A stretch of DNA of 64,000 bases from Pelecanus crispus (taxonomy: Eukaryota; Chordata; Aves; Pelecaniformes; Pelecanidae): the NCBI RefSeq assembly GCF_030463565.1, contig NC_134656.1, positions 4,388,501-4,452,500 of the forward strand, read 5' to 3'. Position 1 is the stretch's first letter, and each line of letters starts with the position of its first letter. A program made the translations under genes and the position numbers. Under the pieces are notes generated by a model, which worked only from the letters and a program-made list of their open reading frames with translations, searched no databases and was not told the DNA's origin. Of the stretch, positions 54,982 to 64,000 are shown piece by piece.

Positions 54982-56902
54982 GCAAGAATTAGGTCAATTA
55001 GGTCTCTCTACTCCTACATAAACGTTCTTGAAGTGCTGTAACTGGCTTAATTCTCTAATTCTTCCGAGTCGCTAGAATAACAGAGATCTGAATTTTAGCT
55101 TTATCTTGATTCCAGGACTTTTAACTGACAGATATTAACCTGCTAAATTGACAAGATATCACACACAGGGATCCATCAGCACCTTGCAACTGGAATATAT
55201 TATGGAAATGCACTTTCATTATCTCTTGCTACCTTGTGTAATAAAACATGAGGGAGAAACTATTGTTAGCCCTTGTTTTTCCTCATGCCAAAAGTTACCA
55301 TTCATTACTCCATTTCTAAAGCACTGGGTAAGTGTAAGGTTGAAATGTCCTTATTAGTGAATAATTTCTATTTCATATTTAGCTTTTCCTTCCTTATTCT
55401 CGCTTATAGACAACTTGGGAGGCTGGCAGAAGCATTCCCCAACAGGCCAAATACTTGAGAGACAAATTAGGTTTAAATCATAGAAGGGGGGGGAAGATAT
55501 TTTAAAAAATTGCGGCAATCAGATTCCACATAAATTAGAAAAACAGGTCGGACGCCCACATGAGAGACTCCATTTCAATAGTGCATTTAATGGCAAAGCC
55601 ACCTCTAACGTTCCCCACTGCAGCAAGGCGGAGACATGGAATTCACAGCGTTTCCGATTTGATGGTGGAGCTGTCGCACGCTATTGTAAAAGCCTCAGTG
55701 CTTCGGCAGCGACTGCAGGAAAAAAAAAAAAATGTTCCTTCCTTTCCATCAGCCGAGAGGGCGATGAAACAGCCTCCGTCGGCGGGGGTGCTTCTTTCTT
55801 AACTTGGCATTTTTCTACTTTACCGTGCTTGCAGGCTGACCTCTTTGCAGCTGCTGGGCTCCCAGGTCACCCTCCCAGGTGTGCCCACCAGAGCAAGCCG
55901 GGACTGTCGCGGCAGCATGCCTCCAGCTAGGGCACGGCAAAGGCAGCTCCGCTTCCGCGTCAAAAGCAATCCTGAAACTCGTGACACCGTTATGCAAACT
56001 TGAATCTGAACTCCGAGAACAAACCGCAGACCTTGGGTAAGGTCACACTCTGTCTGCACAGCGCTTATTCATGCCGGGACCCAGCCTGCAAACCTCCCAC
56101 TGCCTTCAGCTCCTTTCTAGCTCGCTTTATTCACTTCTTAACCAAAGCTTCCCCTGGAAAAATGAATCCTCTTGTACAAGAGGGGGTAAGGGACTAGAAA
56201 AATCTCATTTAAAAGTTTCGTTAACCTCACCATTTCACCGCTTATTAAATTATACATACTCCGATGACACACGCATGTGTGCGTGCGTATTCGCAGACCC
56301 CGTCTTATTAATCTCAGGTTTACAATAAAGTTTTTTTATTTAACAAAGCGCCTTTCACTGAGCATCGCAGCACAGCGTTAATAAAAAAACCCCCACAACC
56401 TCAGAACACTAAATTAAAGAAATTTAAAAGAAAGATTGTATCAATCAGATAATACAATACCAAAAATGAAAAAGCCCAGAATTTAGTAACGTACAAATGT
56501 ACCAGCCACAAAGAGCTGGTGCATAAGGACGGGAAGGGGCGAAGGATGGCAAAGGAGCGCCGCACATGTGCAAGCAAGCACAGGGAGCCCAAGCCCAGTG
56601 AGAAAATGTGCGGAATCGTAACAGATCTCGAACGGATGGAGCGATCTGGTAGGATCGTCACAGGAATGCACGCGTTTGAGACGGGCGCTGTATCTCAGGA
56701 TACCGGAGGCAGCTGCAGCAATCAGGGACATGCGAGAGGTGAGCGGCTGGTGGAAACTTAGAGACATCACCACAGTCGCACTGATTTCCACCAGCTGAAG
56801 ACGTAACTACTGCATTTAGAGCAAAAGGGCAGTCTGACATGGAGAATGGCCTCGGTTTGTACGTGAAGTTGTACACAACACAGAGACCTGTAAATCACAC
56901 AA

Positions 56903-56992
56903 TAGAATCATAGAAACGTTTAGGTTGGAAAAGACCTTCAAGACCATCGAGTCCAACTGTAAACCTAACACTGCCAAGTCCACCAAACGGAA
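56903..56992 (-). mobile_element. CR1 LINE 3' end fragment
   Basis: ATAGAATCATAGAAACGTTT, then AGGTTGGAAAAGACCTTCAA and ATCGAGTCCAAC, is the reverse complement of a CR1 3' end and closely parallels the copy at 16401. Sequence beyond about 56992 no longer follows CR1. Confidence 0.9.
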
Positions 56993-58339
56993 GTAGTCTG
57001 AGCTTTGTCAAACCTTCAGGCACTTGGTTGCCATCCATGTCCAGTACTGTCCGAAAGGCCCCAGCGTGGGCATATAAGGGTGGCGCTTTCAAGTACGTAG
57101 TTTTAGTTTATAACTAATTCAATCTTTAATGAGATTGGCCCCAGCAGATAACAAATTACTGATTTTTTGTTTTTCTGTAGCTAACCTTTTTGCTTTTGTG
57201 CATTAAGCTGATTTTATTGAACTATTCAATCAATTTCAATTTCAACATGTCCTTCCAATTTGTCACAACATCTCCAGGGGCATCTTAGTTTGTTGTCCTA
57301 ATATTATTATTATTGTTGCGACTATTAAAAAAAAAAAGGCAGCCCCATGCCCTCAAGCACGAGAGACATTTTCTTGATGGCATTTTGATCATATGTAATA
57401 ATTCTCATACTCTCTTTCTTTACAAAAATGACATTTTAAATAGCACAGGGCAGAAACTACAGCACAGAGGTAACACAAAATGGTCCTAACCCAGAGAAAT
57501 TGAACAGTTACTATATGTTTGCTCTGATGGTGATGCTGTGGAACTAAAGAAATGAGCCCGTGCCCCAAGGGGGTCTAGACTAAAAACCCAGCCCCAGCGA
57601 AGTCTCTGGGAGGTCCAGTGGCCAGTATTTTTAATACATTTAACAAATCTTCATGCTAGAGGGAAGTAAATGTGCTGCTTCTACTTAAGCCAAGGAAAAA
57701 AACCCTCATCTTGATAAGTGCAGAGCTTTTAGTCTGACCTAAAAACTAAGACGGGCTTTTGAAGGAAAAAATTATGAAGGAAAGAATAATTAAAGGAACT
57801 GTGGCAGATCTAATCTGTCTGCTTTTCTGTCAATCATCTGATACAGTGCTGCAAAGACATACATCAGCTACATTCCAGAAGATGGGAATTAGCTGAAGAT
57901 ATTGGTTAAGCTGGTTAATGGGAAGTTGATCAAGGGCTTGGTTACAAAGATAGCAGCGCCTTGTACAGGAAAAAGTTAACAGCTTGGAAGAAGGGTAACC
58001 TGACAATTAAATAACAGAAACAAGATGCGATTTAATAGCACAAAATACAAGATAATGCAGCAAGGGACCAATAATAAAACTTCTTCTAAAAGCTGGTTTA
58101 TTGGACACGAGCAATGAGGACTGGCACCACATCCCACCAGCTCCCTGCCACCGAGCAAGACACAAACGCCGTCGGCAAATGCATCGTGTGCGACATTAGC
58201 ATTGCAGATACGGCAATATTAATTCCTTGTGCCAAGCACTGAGGGCTCATCGGGATGCTGTGCACAATCCAGGTCCCTTGTATTCACTGCTGAGCAACCC
58301 AGATCCGACCAGGTGCCGGCAGTGAAGAGCCCATCACTG

Positions 58340-58600
58340 GAGAAGAGCCTAGGAGAGCTTGGCTTGTTTAGTCTAGCAGAATGAAGCTGATAGCAGATAT
58401 GACTGCTGTCTATAAATACATCAGGAGGATAAACACCAGGAAGGCAAAGGAGCAATTTAAACTAAAGGACAATGTTGACACAAGAACAAATGGGTATAAA
58501 CTGGCCATGAATAAATTTAGGCTGGAAATTAGTAGGTCCTTCACCACTAAAGGAGTGAGATGCTGGAGCAATCTAATACAGGGTCTGGGGAACAAAAATG
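58340..58600 (+). mobile_element. Old CR1 LINE fragment
   Basis: AGGAGAGCTTGGCTTGTTTA, GTCTAGCAGAATGAAGCTGA, CTATAAATACATCAGGAGGA, CTAAAGGACAATGTTG and CATGAATAAATTTAGGCTGG follow the 3' UTR of ancient amniote CR1 copies. It would sit just downstream of the CR1 stretch seen at 47530-47815 in a full element, but the two are separate insertions. Confidence 0.7.
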
Positions 58601-61600
58601 TTCAAAAGAACGTATTCAATTAGGGACAGAATCCTTTTGGTCTAGGTAGAAATTATGACAAATTGAGCTAGAGCAGAAGTCAGATCTCTCAGCATTCTCT
58701 GTGTACAAACAACTTTTTAGGAAGAGAAAGAATAAATCCCCTTTCAGTCCAGATACCACAATATGTGTGAAAATGGTTTAAGACTTAACACTGATTGATA
58801 TCACTGAACCAGCCTGTTCCATCAGCACACACAAAGCAATAGGTGCGTGCCCCAAACAAAATTACAGCTATTGCAAGTGGCTCTCCCCATCAAGATACAG
58901 GCTGGCACGACAGACACGGTCTCAAATCCCTGCCCGAGCTGCACACGGTCTTGCCGAGAGGTTATAAATAAAACTAAATAATATTCAGAGTCTAAAAGAA
59001 CAAAGTATTTTAAAATGAAATCCTAGTAATGAGGTGCTATCTTGTGATCCCAATTTTCAAATGTGCATGCACAGTATTTTTAGGAATATGGCTATTCCTG
59101 GTTTACACATGCAATTATTATAAATCACACACAAGCTGGGTAACTGCGTATGCCAAAGTCCAGAAATGCGGTAATTATGTGATTAAATTAATCTACATTA
59201 TGGACAAAGGGTTTGCAAAATTAGGACCTACATTTTCAAAGCTCTGTACAAATATTGTCCAATTAATTACCACTTCCTGAGAAATGTATGACTAGCTAAT
59301 TTTAGCATCATGTCTGGTAAAGCAAATAAGGTTATCAGGATGTTGTAGGATGTACTGAGTAGGAATCTATTGGTGAAGGAGCTAGAAAATCCAAATCCTA
59401 TTTCCTTCCATGGCTATCCTCACATTATATTTATGTGTTTTGCCATCTCCCCTTACTTTTGCAATACCAATGGGAAGAATATGGGATGTTCCTCTGTTTT
59501 TTTTCCCCAAATCGTTTCTTTACATGCTAGTGAAGTTTTGATGTTCACTCTTCTTGGCGTAAGATAGTTGATGGTGAACACGCTAGTAACAAATATCGTA
59601 CCAGAGCCAGGAAAGCCGATTTGAAAACAAATAAACAAACTGCCCCTAAACCTTCACTTGACTCTAGCAGAAATACTTTTTCCAAAAAGATCTAACTAGC
59701 CATCATTTAAACAAAGCTCACAGGCAGACCTTCTAAAGCATTTATCCCTTAATACTCCCTACTTAGCCACAGTTAAACACGAACACAGATTTCCAGAAGA
59801 AAACCCCATTCTGGGAGCTCAGTGAAGAAGGCAGCTTTCACAGAACAACCAGAGCACCCAACACCTTTTGCAGTTCCTCTCCAGAGATGGTGGTGGTGAG
59901 CGAGCTTCATCCGTGTGCCGGAGTCGAGCAGTCTTTAATATAACTTGACCTTTTCATTTCTTACCTATAGCGCAGCATCATGTCATGTATGCAGCACCCT
60001 CGGCAGACATCAAACCCCGGGCCTATGAATCTTAATGCACAAGCTGCTGCTGCCCAAGCTAAAGAGATGCAGTTTGGCTCCATCTCAGCCTCGCTATACA
60101 GGTCCAGCTCCTGTCAGAGGCCTTCACACTCCTGCTAGGACAGGGCTAGTAACAAGGGAGGGGACCCCATTTTTAAAACAAACTGGGCTACTTACTCAGT
60201 GCTGCACAACCATGAACAGTGAAGCAGACAGACAAGTTTATTTTCTCCAGTTGGCTGGGGTTATATTGGCTTTTCTTCCAGCACGGCATGGCGTTCCCCA
60301 TCCGCAAGCACCTGGGCGCATCTGATTTTATGAGCTACCTGCGAGCGCAGAGCTCTTGAGCAGGGGCAGTGCCTTGGTCTAACTCTATCTAGCAACGTGC
60401 AGCTTACTCTCCTGGAAACAGCGGTGTGCTAATTAAGCCAGCTTTCTTCAACAAAGGTGTCAATGTGAAACATCCTGGCCTCTGACATGCAGGTCGGACC
60501 CCGTGAATTCCCGTTACCATCTGACTGAACCCGCCTGTCATCCAGATATCGATAAACGCCTCCAGCCCAGGAAAAGCCTCGGTCCCACCATCCACCGCTC
60601 TCCGAACTGCGCTTCGGGGCTTGCTCCCACTTCTCCCGTTATTACAACCAAGGCTGCAGCGCTGCCCACGCCACCGCGTTTCAGGCTGGTGGTATCACAC
60701 GGAGTGCCGGCGGGTGGGAAAGCCGGCACACGCCAAGCAAACGCCTGTGGGAGATTTTCCTCTGCTGTTCTCAAAGCGTGAAGCACCCCCGTGCTAAGGG
60801 TCACCCCCAGCGCACGCACCGCCCTGCTCCCACGCGCGCCGCGCGTAGCTGGAGCGTACGGAGGAGGCAGGGAGAGGATGGCTTCTCGTGCTAACCCCCC
60901 CCACGGCGGAGGATTTCTGCCAGCAGCGCTGAACGTGCATGACTCAGAAAGAAGGAAAATATTTATTCAGGAGTCGTTCCGACGAGCACTTCTAGTATTT
61001 GCTCTGACTCACCGGCCGGAGCACCGGTGGTTTTCGCCCACAGCACCAGGCTGCAAGAGCCGTTCCACAAATCTTCAGAAATCACTCTAACACATGCCAT
61101 TTTTTTCTGAGACAAATAAAGGTCCAGAGGCCACAAGCCAAGCTCAGGATTTTTCACTTGGCACTGCACCTACACTGACAATCAGCCTTTAATAGCTTTC
61201 ACCTGGCGGCCTGATTAACAACCAGCAATTAAACTTTTTTTTTTAACACTTTCCCTCTCAGCACCTGGGACCTGTAACCCCTGGGAACTCACACCTTATA
61301 ACTACTCATCTTTTTCTCTCTTAAGCTACTGCACTTTAAGATAGCATTTTAATGTGTACCTATTCACACATTAACCCATTCAGAACCAGCAGACACGCAA
61401 TCAACTCTTGCAGCTTCTCCCAGGGTGGGCACTGAATCTCCCAGGTAGGTGTAAATGGGACCCGCTCCAGCTTAGCAGCTATTTTCTCTTTTGTGTGGCA
61501 GCTTCTGAAAGCAAAACAGCTTCTGGTGGTGGGTACAACACCCAGCAATAGCAAGCTGAGCTTTGGTATGAAAGCATGAGGAAGTGCTTTAAAAGTTACC

Positions 61601-62260
61601 TGAAAGAAAGCAAATATGATCTTTTTATCACAGAGAGGTTATAAAATCAAAGAACGCCGGAAAGCCTTTCAGGAGTCTACTCCGTTTGGCCTTTTAGTAG
61701 TGTGAGACCAAATAGTTCAGTGGCTGTTGCCCCTGGCTGCCTTTTTTTGTGTTATTCAGTGAAAGTGGTAAAAGTGGAAACCTTTCCAAAGGACACGCTA
61801 GGTACAGAGAAGACCCTGGCAGTCGTACCAAAAGCTTTCCAGCGTCCTGGCTGTATCTCCCCGTAGCCTCCAGGACAGAAGATATGTGAACCAAACAGAA
61901 TTGCTCATCCACCTAATTTCATTGTGAGAGCCGGGATTTTGCTGAACAGCCAGCTCTGGGAACTGAGAATCTTATTGACTGAGAATCTCATCTCAGAAAG
62001 CGATCTGCTAGTTGTCAGGGATACAAAAGGAAGCTTAGAAATATAAACTCCAAATGCTAAAAAGCCCTGAAACAAAACCAGAAAAAAACCCGCAGCAGAC
62101 AAATAACTGCAAATGGTAACACAGATCGGGGATCCTGGTGGATCATTTTAATGATTTTCTTAATGCCTGGTTCTAGCAATACTGGGCATAGGAAGGGGTG
62201 TATTAAACAGGAACAGAGATGCTTTTGAGTGCGATATGCTGCAAGCACATTCATCTCACG

Positions 62261-62559
62261 CTTTTTTTTTTTTTTTTTTTTTTTGACTGAGTTTTATTCC
62301 TGAGGAATCAGACACTGAGTCTGGGCCATCAAAGTTTTGAAAAAACACCCAAGCTGAAACCCCACTGTGGTGGAACACATGAGGAATATCAATGCAGCGA
62401 CTTCTGCCCAAGGAATGGGACCTACTGGAAAACATGTCCACCAAAATAGTCAACCGACTCAAACACACCTTGCAGAGGCTTTGCCGTGCTCTCACCCCAG
62501 CTGGCCACCACTTATGGAAACAGCAGGTTTTGAAGTATGCTGTATACACGGTTAATAGC
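62261..62559 (-). pseudogene. Candidate retrocopy 3' end (AATAAA followed by a poly(A) tail)
   Basis: On the minus strand, TCAGGAATAAAACTCAGTC is followed at once by about 24 A (62261-62284). AATAAA a dozen bases before a long pure A run is the signature of a reverse-transcribed polyadenylated mRNA. I do not recognise the body sequence, and its extent is unknown; the end coordinate marks only the adjoining open, non-low-complexity stretch. Birds have few processed copies, since CR1 rarely mobilises other mRNAs. The A run could instead be a chance expansion. Confidence 0.35.
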
Positions 62560-63285
62560 CAAGTAGGGTCCGTTTAACCTGACGCTTGTTCTAAACTTCG
62601 AGTTGCAAAGGATGGGGATTAGAGGTCACAAATTTTTTTATCTGATATTTGAGCACACACATTTCTCAAAACTTGAATGTGGTTGCTTGAAAAACTTTTA
62701 AGCCCAAATAATTTTTTTCATATCTGAAATAGTGCTTTAAAATTGTCCTCACTCTTTAAAGTTCACCCAAAACATAAATAGTACCTCTATATTTAAGACT
62801 GTGACAGTATTTTCTAGTTTCAGGAAGTTTTATAAACATCAACATAACATTTGTTAGGATTTTTTTAGGGTTTTTTTGACTGAGCCTTGGCAAATAAGAC
62901 ACCAAGCCTGAAGCAAATAGAAAATAAGAACGGGGCTGTTTTCAGAAGATAAGTATGAAAAGAACACCACCACCAAAAAGAGGCCAGCGTTCTGTAGCAT
63001 TTCTTTTCTAGTCTTAACATGTTTTACATACCCATGCTGCTGCTGAGGGACCTAATAGATTTCCATGCCTGAAGGAGTTCCATAAAGGAACTTGGGTTGT
63101 GTGCAGTGTATTGAAGCTATTCAGGCGCTAGGGACTGACGTCAAAATTATTATCAGAATTATTACCAAAATTATTATCAGAAACTCTGTTGTAACAGTAC
63201 CTCTGTCCTTGGATAGTATCGACTTTCCTGTTTAGAAAGACTGTCAGTTAATGAGCTTCTCATATGGTTCTCAATGCCAAAATTA

Positions 63286-63310
63286 GAATCACAGAATCAT
63301 TAGGAACGGG
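63286..63310 (-). mobile_element. Possible CR1 3' end relic
   Basis: AGAATCACAGAATCATTAGG matches the terminal CR1 bases in reverse, but the usual GGTTGGAAAAGACC does not follow, so only about 20 bases support it. Confidence 0.3.
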
Positions 63311-63546
63311 TTACATCTCACTCTTCAGTGATCCAAACTACAGATCGGACATAAGTCCACAAGGAAGCAGGAGAGAAATAAGGAAAATGAATCACATGCT
63401 TCTGATTCTCACCACCGACAGTCATGCAAGGGGGTGGCAGTGAGCTGGTATGAGCTACAAACAAATTTCATTAAAAAAAGAGATATGACGAATATCTTGG
63501 ATAATGTATTTTGATTCTGACTACAGCCACTGAGTCGGTGCCAAAA

Positions 63547-63770
63547 CAGAGTAGGGTTGTGATTAAGGCTGCAGGCTGCAGCTTGGAAGACCTGGATTTC
63601 TTTTGCATTTTCCCAAACACTCCCCAAGTGACCTTTAGTAGGTCATTTAATTTTTCCGTGCCTCAAAGAAATTGAAAATAACACTTCAAAATGAAATGAA
63701 AACACTTTCTTATCTCACAGTGATATTGTGAGAATAAAAATCCATTAGTTTGCTGAAGCACTCAGCCACT
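63547..63770 (+). mobile_element. Nearly full-length ancient MIR SINE
   Basis: The MIR blocks appear in order: AGTAGGGTTGTGATTAAGGC (head, AGTGGTTAAGAGC), GAAGACCTGGATTTC (CTGCCTGGGTTCG), AAGTGACCTTTAGTAGGTCA (TGTGTGACCTTGGGCAAGTC), TTAATTTTTCCGTGCCTCA (CTTAACCTCTCTGTGCCTCA), GAAATTGAAAATAACAC (the AAAATGGGGATAAT block) and GATATTGTGAGAATAAAAA (GTTGTTGTGAGGATTAAAT). Heavily diverged, as expected for an insertion older than birds. Confidence 0.7.
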
Positions 63771-64000
63771 CCGACAAGGAGGGCTGCAGAAGTACCCATC
63801 TTCAGCACCCTCCCCTCTGGCGGGAACCACACGGGGTACGGGTGCAGAAGTTGGCATCCTTCTGCGTCTTGGCAGAAACAAGAAGCAACGCAGACCCAGC
63901 AGACGCTGCTTCCAATTCCCGTCAATATTTTGCAGGCTTTATGCCCCCGAGATGCCAGGTCATCTTGCAAAGCACTTAAAAGGAGGCCTGAGGAATAAGC

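Noticed and set aside
56993..57090. Minus-strand segment next to a CR1 that reads like protein (GAFRTVLDMDGNQVPEGL)
   Set aside because: Only about 25 codons, no convincing acceptor and donor pair, and not part of any cadherin. Not recognised, so not called.

Overview
The window is vertebrate, almost certainly avian, nuclear DNA. It holds the 3' part of one large, intron-rich gene on the minus strand: a type I classical cadherin best matched to CDH4 (R-cadherin). Nine coding exons, all with GT donors and AG acceptors and with matching phases, run from 53690 down to a stop codon at 8422-8424. Spliced, they encode the last 566 residues of the protein: the end of EC2, all of EC3-EC5, the membrane helix and the whole catenin-binding tail. 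About 350 N-terminal residues (signal peptide, prodomain, EC1 and most of EC2) lie beyond position 64000. The tail ends in GGGEED and exon 14 starts ..TMVLLFVVW, which separates CDH4 from CDH2 (N-cadherin).

Layout. 1-2999: GC-rich sequence beyond the gene, with no recognised gene but one exon-like segment on the plus strand. About 3000-8421: the putative 3' untranslated region, with several AATAAA signals on the minus strand, the most distal a doublet at 3018-3029. 8422-53690: exons 16 to 8 (numbered on a 16-exon gene model) with introns of 1.1 to 20 kb. 53691-64000: the near end of intron 7, in which no further exon was found.

The introns carry repeats that point to a bird: CR1 LINE 3' ends (16.4, 16.6, 38.6, 42.2 and 56.9 kb), older CR1 pieces (47.5 and 58.3 kb), old MIR/CORE-SINE relics (16.3, 21.4, 25.9, 40.6 and 63.6 kb), and a solo retroviral LTR (28702-29987) with a perfect 5-bp target duplication and an internal 52-bp minisatellite. 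The LTR resembles one I associate with Neoaves, so chicken is less likely; this is recall, not a search.

No defence system, operon, CRISPR array or other prokaryote-like system is present. The observations most worth checking are the stretch of the LTR open in all six frames, two adjacent perfect hairpins in intron 13, a strong hairpin beside the LTR, a three-phase pentanucleotide array at a CR1 tail, a possible retrocopy poly(A) tail at 62.3 kb, and the uncertain 3' end of CDH4.
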